From Dermatemys mawii (lineage: Eukaryota > Chordata > Testudines > Dermatemydidae): 64,000 nt of DNA. The DNA lies in NCBI GenBank assembly GCA_007922305.1, contig ML677333.1, forward strand, positions 16,390,676 through 16,454,675, written 5' to 3'. Position numbers and translations under genes: made by a program. Position 1 is the first letter of the stretch. Each line of letters starts with the position of its first letter. The notes under the pieces were generated by a model. That model was not told the origin of the DNA, ran no database searches, and was given only the letters and a program-made list of their open reading frames with translations. This document shows, piece by piece, positions 36,850-47,366 of this stretch.

Positions 36850-37607
36850 AACTCATCAGGCAAAGAAACTTTGTGAGATGCTAATGAAGGACTTTATCAG
36901 AATGGACATGGGTAAGGATGACCTGATGTCAAAAACTCAAAGTGCATTCCTCACTCAACGTCATCCAAGGAAAATGCATTCCTCACTTTAACGTCATCAA
37001 AAGTCATCTGTGAGAAGAAGACATGAAAATGGATTCAGTGAAAGATCCTGCATCTCTGAACCGTTTGGACTCTTAGAGGGAAGTGTACCAGATGCAAACC
37101 AGAAACAATCTGGCTACCCTGAAAGACTTTTGGGAAACTGGCAGTTTACTATAACACTGCCATCATTTGGAGTTACAAACTGATTCATCTGTACATACAT
37201 TTTACCTGCTTTCACCTCTCAATAACTCTCATTCTTTTTCTGTCTAATAAATCTTTAGTTAGCATTGTCTTTGGTGTAAGATCTGGAGTACCAAATGTTC
37301 TGGGGTAAGTGACTGCTCTTTTGGGACTGCGCAAAACCTAATGTAGTGTGACTTTTGATTTAAGTGACCTTTTATCACATAGTCCAATTTGTCTGGATGG
37401 CAAGCAAGGCTGGAGAGTCCAAGGGAACTGTCTGTGACTCCATGGTAAGACTGGGATAGTTCAGGATATATTCAGGAGTTCACATTTGTTACTTGTTTGG
37501 AGAAATCTAATTATAGAACATTCCACCAGCTTCGGATATCTGCCCTGTTTTTGTCAGCCTTCCCTGAGGTAGGTACTCAGTTGTGAGCCACTCCAGATAG
37601 CGTGACA
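36850..37607 (+). repeat. LTR-like interspersed repeat
   Basis: I recall this text from reptile genomes: 'TTACCTGCTTTCACCTCTCA', 'GTCTTTGGTGTAAGATCTGG', 'GGGGTAAGTGACTG', 'ATTATAGAACATTCCACCAG', and the end 'GAGCCACTCCAGATAGCGTG' followed by ACA. A polyadenylation signal (AATAAA) lies near 37244. The layout fits a solo LTR, but neither a TG...CA pair nor a target duplication could be fixed. The left boundary is approximate. No viral gene is present. Confidence 0.5.
36943..36998 (+). repeat. Internal 32-bp tandem duplication
   Basis: TGCATTCCTCACT at 36943 recurs at 36975, each followed by AACGTCATC with a one or two base difference. The repeat period is 32 bp. It lies inside the LTR-like repeat. 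Confidence 0.85.
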
Positions 37608-37832
37608 CCTGACAGTTACCACCTGGCAATGCTAACATCTATCCTGTGTAAAAGAAAGGAACAATTCTTTTTACTGATTTTTTTAAAAAGTAAATACATA
37701 AATGAGAAGCAAACACTTATGATATTTACTAAAATAAAATCTAAGATCTGTCTATAGACATTGCAGGGTATACAAGTGAAACAAACAAGGATATTTCAGT
37801 TGATACCTATATATTTTTTTAATTTTCCATAT

Positions 37833-37855
37833 TGTGTGTGTGTGTGTGTGTGTGT
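37833..37855 (+). repeat. (TG)n microsatellite
   Basis: About eleven uninterrupted TG dinucleotides, 105 bp before a (GAAA)n run. Confidence 0.95.
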
Positions 37856-37959
37856 AAATTCTATCTTTATTGGGACAGAACTGAGAATAATTGTCTGTAA
37901 GAGAACAGGAATTGTTGGGGTTTCCATCATGTATTTTTATGTTCAGACAAGCTGGATGG

Positions 37960-37961
37960 GA

Positions 37962-37997
<36 letters not shown>

Positions 37998-37998
37998 A
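37960..37998 (+). repeat. (GAAA)n microsatellite
   Basis: Nine or more perfect tetranucleotide copies. Perfect purity suggests a currently variable locus. The Lys/Glu/Arg-rich open frame across it is a by-product. Confidence 0.95.
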
Positions 37999-38294
37999 TC
38001 TCTATGGGTGTCTATTACATTCAGCAGGTGAAAATACCTAACATTTTACATTGCTAACTCTTTATCTGAAACTGGGTGGGAAGTAAGAAAGTAAAAATCT
38101 ATCATTTATTTTCATTTGATCATCCACATCCTCACCATTTTACAGATCTCATGCTTTCCTCTTTCAAGGACATATCTTGAAGTTACTCTGCAGTTGTAGT
38201 ATATTGATTGTGCACTACAGAGTTCAGTACAGACGACTGAAATTAAATAAACTGCTGGGTGAGTAATAACTAACCATGTTTAATCTCTTGGCTG

Positions 38295-38589
38295 CAGTGA
38301 TGGATTAGCTATTGGGCCAATTGGGCCTGACAGATTAGGGGTTCTGGAAAAAATGGGCACCCCTACATCCCAACCTGCTCTGCCATCCCAGTGCTCCTGC
38401 AAAGGAGCAGGGTCAGGGTGCGGGGATTTGCCCTGCTCTACCTGCCTGGTGCTCCTACCGAGAAGGGGAGCAAGCTACCACGCCCGGACCCTGGTAGGAG
38501 TACGGGGGAAAGTAGTAGGGGGAACTGTAGGGGTAAGGGGCTCCCACTTGTTCTGGCCCAGGGCCCCACAAAAGTTTCATCCATCTCTG
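38295..38589. mobile_element. hAT-type MITE (295 bp)
   Basis: The left end is CAGTGATGGATTA and the right end, on the other strand, is CAGAGATGGATGA. It is flanked by CTTGGCTG (38287-38294) and CTTGGCTC (38590-38597), a 7 of 8 match to an 8-bp target duplication. The interior is GC-rich with no transposase. Open frames at 38353-38687 on the plus strand fall inside it and are spurious. Confidence 0.75.
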
Positions 38590-38734
38590 CTTGGCTCCAG
38601 AATGAAGTCCCATTGCTCATTTCAACTATTGTGGTTAGGATACTCGATCAAGAGTACACAATATTTTGTCTTTTAGTACAACAGTAGAATATAAGCACCC
38701 AGAAACAATTTTGGTTGAAATTATTATTTCATTT

Positions 38735-38825
38735 ACACCAATAAATAACTGAAATAACTGCAATGGATTCAATGCAATTATTCTGGATTTACACCTGTAT
38801 AACTAACAGCATAATTTAGATGTAA
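38735..38825. repeat. Palindromic short repeat, diverged
   Basis: 'ATAACTGCAATGGATTCAATG' with opposing 'GGATTTACACCTGTATAACT' resembles the repeat at 9446-9551. Non-coding. Confidence 0.4.
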
Positions 38826-40794
38826 ATATACAACCACATTTACTTGGTATTGTGTTTTTTCTGTGACTGATTATATGGCTTACCCATTATTAACATCTGT
38901 GATGATCCCCATGGTCTCAAGACATTAGGTGAATTAAGTCCCTTGTGACTTTCTAATGCAATGTTCCAGATAATGTATTGGAACCTAAATTTTCAAAAAT
39001 TTCCACTAATTGTTGGTGCCTCTGTATTTGGGCATTCAGCTAGAGAAGATTAAGTTATCTGGGTTTTCCTAAGATGCATAGGCATTTCAGTTTGGACACA
39101 CAAATACTGAGGCACTGAAAATTAGTACTTTTGAATATGTAGGCCATGATATGTAATGCTGCAGCTGGCTTCATTCAGAGGAAAATAATACAAACTCTGA
39201 ATGTTTTCTATTTAAATTGGCACAAGAAATCAGATAGTTGACCTGCACAAAGACTGTTTACAAGCTTTTACAGAGCACATTGGCATCAAAAGAGTTACCA
39301 GGTATATATGTCAATTAAGCATATGGTCCATAAAAATCAGTTATTAAAAGATTAAACAACCATAATTATCTGAATAAAGATGCTTGACTTGATGACATCT
39401 CTAGATATGTCTTCTTCCTTTCACCAAAAAGATAAAATTATAGTTCTCCTTTTGTTTGTATGCTAGTTTATAATGTCTAGTCATAACTCCGTTACTTTCA
39501 CCACTAACTTTTTTTGACTTGATCAAATGGTCAAAATAAAGTGACAATTTTTGGCATTACTTGGCAAATAATATACTCCATTAATAGCATTGTGCCAGCC
39601 TGGCTGAAGACCAAACAAAAAAAAACACCACACCCCTGAATGAATTTTTAAATGAAAAATAGCAAAATTGGTCAAACAGCATATTAAATTAACAGTATTC
39701 AATCATTTCTCTATTTCTTGCTTTTTTTTAAGTGTGAAAAAACCTATTTCAGCAAAAAAGTGGTTTGAAAAAACATTTATTTGGCAAATATACAGTTGTT
39801 TGTGCTTTATGGTTAGATGTGCTGTAGGTTATCTAATCTAAAAGCAGAGGTAAACACCTTAGGAAATTATCAGCCAGGCTAGTAACCTCAGGGTAAACTT
39901 GATTTTGCTCTCAAAGAAAGACTGTGATAATGACAAAAATCTGACAATTAAAATACAGTAAGGTTCACAGCAGAGGTGACTGTCTGTTTGAAAAGAGCTG
40001 TGGCATGCAGTTTATGACATCCTTTATTTTAACACTGCTCAGTATATCCTGTAAAATGCTTTAATGTGCTTAAGCCAGTTTATTCCTTTGTTAATGGCTT
40101 GTGATTGCAATCAGGCATGCCCCACAGGCAGTTCCACACTTCCGTGTGAGGTATTATTTGATAAAAACCTTAATCGATAAATCTAATTTCTTCTCTTGCC
40201 AGATACAGTTACATAATGTGTTTCCAATTTAGGTATAGATCAATTTTCCTGGTACGTCAAATGACCTGTAAGAATCTGAATGCTTTATACCAAGCTAGCA
40301 TTCAAAATCCATATGACCGTGCTTTAAACCTAGCATATAAAAAAAGTCCAGGGAATCCATCTTTCCCAATAATTTAAGGATGAATTAACAAAGGCTGCAG
40401 AATTCAATGAATGAAAATACACATGGAGAGTGTGGCCTCCAGAACCTTTCTCCAGAAGCCCATTTTTTAATATCATCATACAATCGCTACAATTATTTAC
40501 CAATTAAATAATGTATTTTTGATTTAAGACTGAACAAATCAGTGTTTGGACAGTCAGAGAAAATATTATGACAAAAATAGGGATTTCTGAAAAAATCAGT
40601 ACTTAAAAGAAATGATGTGATAAATCCTATGAATGATTTGTGCTTTGGATAAATATTAATATTAATCCAGATCTTCCTAAGACACACAGAAGAAATTAAA
40701 GATGGTTGAAAATTGAAATTTCCATCCAACAGGAAATTTCTTTATGTCCTAAATCCAGATAAAAAGTAAAAATAGTGAAATTTTTCACAAAATG
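38826..40794. other. AT-rich DNA, no gene seen
   Basis: A degenerate repeat with 'AAATTTTCAAAAATTTCCAC', 'GGTGCCTCTGTATTTGGGC' and 'ACTGAGGCACTGAAAATTAG' sits at about 38985-39130. Nothing else was recognised. The minus-strand frame at 40493-40729 carries no motif. Confidence 0.4.
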
Positions 40795-42045
40795 AAATGT
40801 ATACACCACTACTTTGGAAAAACAATTCAAAATGAGATCATGCAATTACTGGCAACAAAAGTCAAACAGAAGATTGTGGCAGATCTGAGTCAGCAAGATG
40901 TTACTCTGTTATTCTGGACTGCATACCTGACATCAGCCATATAGAACAAGTGACTTCAATGGTGTGCTTTATAACAAGAAAACCTAGTGAAAATGTCCCT
41001 GCAATGGTGACTGTCAGGGAGCATTTTCTAGAATTTATTGACATTGATGATACTACAGGAGCTGAAATGACAAATGTGCTTCTTCAAAAGCTGGAAGATA
41101 CGGGAATTGTGATAGCTGACATGAGAAGTTAGGGCTACGATAATGGTGCCCACATAAGAGGAAAGAACAGAGGAGTACAGACACAGATCCAAGTGTCCCA
41201 TGCAGTTCTTATTCATTGCGCTTGATGATCAGCGATGCAGCATCAGCTTCTAGAGAGGCTGCTGAATTTTTTGATATAATTCAAAGCATCTATGTATTTT
41301 TCTCTGCATCGATGGCAAATTTTGAAGCAACATCTGGGAACATCCTCTTTGACACTGAGTGCCACATGATGGGAAAGTTGAGTGGAGGCAATAAAACCTA
41401 TCAAACACCTAATTGGGAAGAGAGATGATGCCAAGTTGCCATTATGGAGGATAATGCTATGACAGGAACTGTTCATGGGAGAACAGTGGCAGAGAGAAGT
41501 GGAATCACCAGAAAATACATAACTTCAAATTTCTGTGTTGCTTAGTGTTGTGGCCTGACATATTGTTTGAAATAAATGTTGTAAGCAAGAGACTCCAAGG
41601 TGTTGACCTTGATATATCTGGAGCAATGGAACAACTTGACAAAGCAGAGTCAGACCTATGTCTTACTGGTCAGATGAGGGATTTCAAAATGTTCTGAAGA
41701 CTGCATAGAAGTTGGCAGAGGAACTTCATGCTGAAGCTTTTTTCCCACCCATTCAAGAATACAACAGTTACCGAAGATGACATTTTGATTACGAGGCATG
41801 GGATAATCCCATAAGAGACCCCAAACAACAATTCAAAGCTGAATTCTTTAACCAGGTGTTAGATTGTGCAATACGGTCAGTTGAAGAACGTTTCATGCAG
41901 CTCAAGGAACACAGCAGTATATTTGAAATGTTGTATGATATTCCAAAACTCCTCACTATACCTGAAGACGACCTACACCAGCAATGCAGGGCACTAGAGA
42001 CAGTGTTGACACATGATGACATGCTCCATATTGACGCGAGTGATT
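40795..42045 (+). pseudogene. hAT-like transposase relic, ZMYM1-like
   Basis: The translation in shifting frames gives HYFGKTIQNEIMQLLATKV, QKIVADLSQQD, KPSENVPAMVTVREHFLEF, IDIDDTTGAEMTNVLLQKL, RSxGYDNGAHxRGKNRGVQ, NLMISDAASASREAAEFF and, at the end, CRALETVLTHDDMLHIDASD. These match the transposase-like region of the zinc-finger MYM-type 1 / hAT group that is common in vertebrate genomes. There are at least four frame breaks (around 40915, 41132, 41330 and 41700) and no full frame. It is unlike the transposase at 26798 in sequence. No terminal inverted repeats or 8-bp duplication were found, so it may be a fragment of an element or a retrocopy. Confidence 0.8.
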
Positions 42046-44648
42046 AAAGTGAATGGCAAAACTCCCATCAATTTCAATGATGCCACAATTTCATCCTATG
42101 AGATCTTTGGCAAATGTGTAGTATTTTATATCTTTTTGCATACATATTTAGATGTATTTATAATTATTTATACAGCATCATAATTTTGGCATTTATGCCA
42201 CTTCATAAAAACTATAAGATGACAGATCCCTGCTCCAAGAAGCTCATTTGTGTTGGATTTCTTTCTGTCCTCTTTTGTATTAAACAATGTAAAGTAATTT
42301 GGACAGAAGACATTATTCCCAAGATACCCATGTGCATGACACTGTATCCAGAAGTTGTGGTACTGAGACCAAGGTATTGAATGATACAAAATAAAAACAT
42401 TTATTTAGAGTATAAGACATACAAGTGTTGGTTCCTTTTAATTAAGTCTATGTTCCTAATTTGGGATTGTTTACCAGCAAGGCATTTTTGCAAGTAAGAT
42501 TCACTTTATGTCCTATTCCTTATGGATAAGTCATATGAAATGTGTTAGACAAAAATCTATCTATAGTATTTTTAATGATCATGTAGAATTTGAAAGAGAA
42601 TAATCTTCTTGCTATAGAATTTGACAGGATGATGCAATAAAATAAAACAAAAACAAAAAACTTGAGAAAGTTCATACCTTCAACTATTACATTCTATAGA
42701 CTTTTACAATAATTTATTTAAAACTCCATTGGTTTCTTTTCTATTAATTTTTATAGGACTTACCCAAAAAGGAAGATAGATGTGTGTTCTAAAACATCAA
42801 TCTATAAAAACTAAAGTATCAGAGTTAGATTAACTTTACAATTTAAAAAAAGGGCTAGATGCTCAACTGGTGCAAACTGGCATAACTCCATGGGCATCAA
42901 TAGAAAGAACGACACTGATTTACACAAGGTGAGGATCTGGTTCACAGTTTCTATGGCTATGTAAATTAAGTTATTTTATTCTTATCAATGAGCACTGGAG
43001 TCGTCTTATATGCAAGGTTGACGGAAAAATAAGACATTTGTAGCAAAATAGGCAAACTAATCACTTTTCCTGATGAGTGCATATTCTGGATGAACAGCTA
43101 TATATGGACACCGAATCAAGTTTCAGAGTTTCCAAAGAGGATAGTGAACATAAAGGGAGTGATGAAAACCACCTCCTGTATCAGATCACACAAATTTGCA
43201 GATAATTATCATATTCAACCTTGTATGCTAACCTGGTTTCTTGGAGAATGATTTCTAGAGGCTGTTCTTAGATGTGATCCTCTGGGCTTCTACCCAGAGG
43301 TTCTTTACATGGCAGTCATTAGCATACTTGAGAAATATTTTTGTTGCATTTTATAGTCTACACAATACATTGAGGTTCCTTTTAAGTTACATGACACTTA
43401 CAGTAATGTGAAACAATCTGCATCCATCTAACAGCAGGACTTCAACAGCAGGACTTCAAAGGCAAACCACTGCTTCCTCTCCCAGCTCCACCCCATGCTC
43501 AGCAGCTCCTGGAAGCAGCTGGGCTGCTTTGAATTCAAACTTTGCTTGAGAGCCATCTTAAGGCTTCTAATGCAGCCTTCAAATTAACATGGCAATGCGG
43601 CATGTTGAAAGGAGGCAGGTGGGAAGAGGCCATAGAGGAGGAGGAGGAGGAATGAAGGAAATAGGCTGATGATAAAGGCTGCAGGAAGAAGGAGGAGCAA
43701 TACAAGTTTTGGTTGCCTTTGCAAGTAATGCCAATATCACTTTATGCAGAAAGTGGGCCAGCCATCAGCTGGTGAAAATCAGCCTTGCTCCCCTGAAGCC
43801 AGTAGAGTTTGCTGATTTACATCTGCTGACAATTTGGGCCAGTGTATACTCGGGGAGATAATATTTTCCTCTGTTAACTTCCTCCCTCTCTGCCCTACTA
43901 TGGGTTGCAAGAGTTTCTTCATTAGTTAATGAAGGACCAGCAAAGGATTGCTTAGCACACTGCTGGGATAGCTACACAAAGTCCAACATGACCAGTCAGA
44001 ATATGGTTATGGACAATCAGTGTCCTCATTCATAATCCAGTATTGGATAAAGCATCCCCTGCTGTGAGAATGTTATCAAATCAGGATCATATTTTTGGGC
44101 AAAATTTTAATGTTGTGTGTGGTATTATATATACCTGGACATTACAATTAATTCCAAACAGGACAGTAAGTGGGAATCAAAGCATAGCTCTCTGAATGGA
44201 ATAGATCATGCTGCTGTCTGATTGTAGCCTTGTTAGAAATGTATTTTTATAAGAACCCTGAACACTAACTGTATGTAATAATACATTCTGGATGCCCAGC
44301 TAAAACAATACAGGACTACTGTGCACTCTAGAAAAAGAAGAAAGATGTTTTTTAAGCAAAGAGATTTTTTAAATAGCAGAAATCTTAGCAAAACAAGTAA
44401 AGTTCTTCTCTGTATGCCAGCTGAAATGAAACTAGATTCCCTTAAACAGTTCATCAGGAGAAAACAAACTTCAAACAGCCTTCACACAATGGTTCCTGGT
44501 GATACAGGCTTCACAAAAGTGGAATGAGAAACTTAGCAGCAACAAAAATGGGGGATGCTTACAAATAAACTTTATCAAATCTTCCAACAAAAATTAAGAA
44601 TCCTGAGCGAGGCAAGTAACACCAAACAAACCACTGCATTTCAGAAAG
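42046..44648. other. AT-rich DNA, no gene seen
   Basis: Weak palindromic repeats sit at about 42040-42095 ('CAAAACTCCCATCAATTTCAATGATG') and at 42860-42945 ('GGCATAACTCCATGGGCATCA', 'CTGATTTACACAAGG'). A short (GAG)n run is at 43635-43650. Open frames at 42114-42400 and 44233-44527 show no domain. Confidence 0.4.
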
Positions 44649-44772
44649 TATCAGGGGATAGCCATGTTAGTCTGTATACATAAAAACAACAAGGAGTCCT
44701 GTGGCACCTTAAGGACTAACAGATTCATTTGGGCATAAGCTTGAAGTGGGTTTTTACCCACAAAAGCTGCAG
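44649..44772 (-). mobile_element. PLE-type tail fragment with inverted hairpin (copy D)
   Basis: On the minus strand it reads AAGCTTATGCCC, then GTTAGTCCTTAAGGTGCCACA, then AGACTAACATGGCTATCC, the same order as the tails at 53221 and 3635. The hairpin GTGGGT/ACCCAC (44746-44761) is present, but the bases flanking it are swapped left for right compared with the other copies. Severely 5' truncated and non-coding. Confidence 0.6.
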
Positions 44773-45421
44773 GTTTTTAATCGCAATGCAGACATACTGT
44801 ATGTGGGACACATGCCTCGTATGGACCCTCTGCATGTGGGGAACAGAATGGCAGAAAACTACTTCCTAAGATTTGTAGACTCTGAGAAACAACAACATCT
44901 CCAATACCCTTACTGACCTTGATCCAGTTGGCTTACACTTCATCACAAGCCGAAATGTATCCACAGGTTTGGTGGAAGAGCAGTACATTTAAAGAACAAG
45001 TTATGCTCAGTGAGGTCTGTGACACCTAATTCTAATCAATGAGAATTGTGGGGAGACTGCAATTAATGAAGCCTCACAAAACCTCTGTGAGGGAGGTCAC
45101 TATGATTATGCTTATGATAGAATATTGTCATGCTTATTTCCCCTAAGCAATCAACCTATGGTGAGAGGGGTAGTTCAACTCACAAGACATTTTAATGATT
45201 GGCCTGCACTGAAACTGCCAACATGCATGACATCTGTGATTTTGAATTTTTGTGATATGGATGGTTATCCTCTAGGAACTAGATGAGACCTATTATAGGT
45301 CTAATGATAGACCTATCATTTCATGTTAGCCACCATAATGCCAACAAATAGAAAACAGCTGTCAGTAACTTCCAAGCCTATTATAACGGGAAAACTTGTG
45401 TATGGTGAACAAGATTTCTTC
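44773..45421. other. Non-coding stretch, nothing recognised
   Basis: No gene seen. It contains one perfect short inverted repeat at 45295-45316. A frame with 'AENYFLRFVDSEKQQ' around 44850 was examined and could not be tied to a family. Confidence 0.4.
45295..45316. repeat. Perfect 9-bp inverted repeat
   Basis: ATAGGTCTA, loop ATGA, TAGACCTAT. Likely chance or a relic of a palindromic repeat; no T tract follows to suggest a terminator. Confidence 0.7.
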
Positions 45422-46321
45422 CTGTGACAAATGACTGTGGGGGAGGGGTGGGTAGCTCCATTTTATGGACACCCAGCCAGCCAGTTAGCTATAAAATCCT
45501 ATTAGTATCTGTTCTCTACTTGCTTTATCTGTAAAGGGTTAAAAAAAACCCATTAGGTAAAAAGAAGGGACTGGGCACCTGACCAAAAGAGCCAATAGGA
45601 GGGCTGGAACTTTTTAAAATTGGAGAAGAAAAGACTTTCCCTTTGTCTGTCTGTCTGTCTGTTGTTCTCCAGAGAGAGGAGAGACAGAGCAGCAAAGCTG
45701 TAAGAAGTTAAACCAGGTATGAAAAATCAATAAATCATACACAGGAATTGCTTATTTGACACCCCAGATATGTAAGTAAATCAGGGAATGTCTAGGAAGA
45801 CATGATTAGGGTTCTTTCTTTTATTTCTTACTGGCTTTGGACTCCTCTGTGCTAACTCCAAATGCTTTTGTTTTGCTTGTAACCATTAAGCTGGACCTCA
45901 AGAAAACCATTCTTGATGCTTAATTATTATATTTACTCTTTTTAAATCTAGCAATAACCTAAGTTCCAGATGTATTTTCTTTCTTTTGGTTTTTAATAAA
46001 ATTTACCTTTTTTAAGAATAGGATTGGGGGTGAGGAGTTGTGTTCTAAGAAGTTTGTGCACATGTTGTTCAATTAGCTGGTGGGAACAGCTGATTTTTTT
46101 TGTTTTGTCAGCCTGGGGTGGAGGAGTGAAAGGGTTTGAGGGTACCCTGCAGGGAGGAATTCCCAAGTGCGCCTTCCTGGGTCCCAAGAGATTTTTTTGC
46201 ACTTCGGTGGTGACAGCATTTACCAAGTCAAGGTCAGAGACAAGCCTGGAGTGGCCAGTATTAATTTTTAGAATCCTTGAAGGCCCCCATCTTTTGCACT
46301 CAAAGTGCCAGAAAGAGGAAT
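45422..46321 (+). repeat. LTR-like interspersed repeat (about 0.9 kb)
   Basis: It starts at TGTGACAAATGACTG, has 'GTAAAGGGTTAA', 'GGGCACCTGACCAAAAGAGC', a (TGTC)n run at 45644-45662, a polyadenylation-type AATAAA at about 45996, and ends near 'CTCAAAGTGCCAGA'. I recall the order from long reptile repeats. The start TG and an end CA (46320-46321) fit an LTR, but the flanks do not match as a duplication. No gag, pol or env remnant is seen. Confidence 0.45.
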
Positions 46322-47096
46322 CAGTTTTGATAATTCCTGTATAAGCTCTAGTGTACAGTATGAGTGAAACCAGTCCATTCTAGCCTCTTGTTAAGTTGTA
46401 TCCTACCATTGAATCAGGAATGGACACTAATGGCAAATGGACACAGGAAATAAATGTAAAAGAACTATGTCAAATCCCATCCAGGGGTGATGATTCACAT
46501 ATCATATAGCATTGACCTCAGCCAAAGACACAAGACCTGTCCTTTTCACACTGTACAGCTTTTCGTGCTAATAAGGTATTTTGAATCAATTGGAAGCTGA
46601 ACTGTATTGTTATCCATCAGAACAAGGATGAAAGAGTCGGTGTTAGCTTGCTAACATATGCTTAAATGCTGCTTTACTTTTGCCACTATATGGTTACCAG
46701 AGTAATTGTATAATTATGTATTTTAGGTATTCTTAAGGCATCAATCTCTTTGCCATACAGGCATTACCATTAGTGATTGCAGATATTGTTCTGTGATGGA
46801 ATCAGCATATTATGGTTGCAGATTTTTTAATTAGTGGTTTTACGTAGAGAGCGAGCGCCAGATGTGCACCATAACCATTTCTCATAGTAGTCAATGGGAG
46901 TCCTTCCATAAACTTTAATGGGCTTTGAATCAGGCTGAAAGAAAGAGAGAGTGTGTGACAGCATATGGTAGAATAGCATAGTACGCAAAGAATGAATTTA
47001 AAGGAACAAAGACCCAATCTGTTAAAAATACTATTAAGTCTGTTGAGACCCTTTCTGACACAGCTCTCCTATAAAAACTTTGAAGCATTTTCCCAG
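46322..47096. other. Non-coding stretch, nothing recognised
   Basis: No exon or repeat seen. The minus-strand frame at 46802-47017 has no motif. Confidence 0.4.
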
Positions 47097-47366
47097 GCCC
47101 AGTCTATACTGGAAAAGTTGTTCTAGTATAGTTGTGCTGGCAAACCCTCTTAACGTAGATGTAGTCCATACCTGCGAAAGTGCACTTTTGGCAGCATAAC
47201 TTATATCAGGTCTCCCTAATGAAATAAGCTATACCAGCAAAAGTACATTTTTGTTGGTATAATTGCATTTACACTAGGACTTTTGCCAGCATAAAAGTAT
47301 CATTAAAATCACAACCCCAATCAACCTTACTATACTGGCAAAAGTTTTAAATGTAGACATGGTCCC
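47097..47366. repeat. Palindromic MITE-like repeat (270 bp)
   Basis: The left end GGCCCAGTCTATACTGG faces the right end ACATGGTCCC, with opposing 'TAGTATAGTTGTGCTGGCA' and 'TACTATACTGGCAAAAG'. It shares ordered words with 20937-21110. Non-coding, probably a MITE. Confidence 0.55.

Noticed and set aside
44649..44772. Hammerhead-like motif in copy D
   Set aside because: The hairpin is present but the core segments are out of order, so no hammerhead fold can be drawn.
44820..44930. Possible coding fragment around 'AENYFLRFVDSEKQQ'
   Set aside because: The frame is short, stops follow at once, and no family is recognised.
45295..45316. Terminator-like hairpin
   Set aside because: No T tract follows, and hairpin terminators of this type are not expected in a vertebrate.
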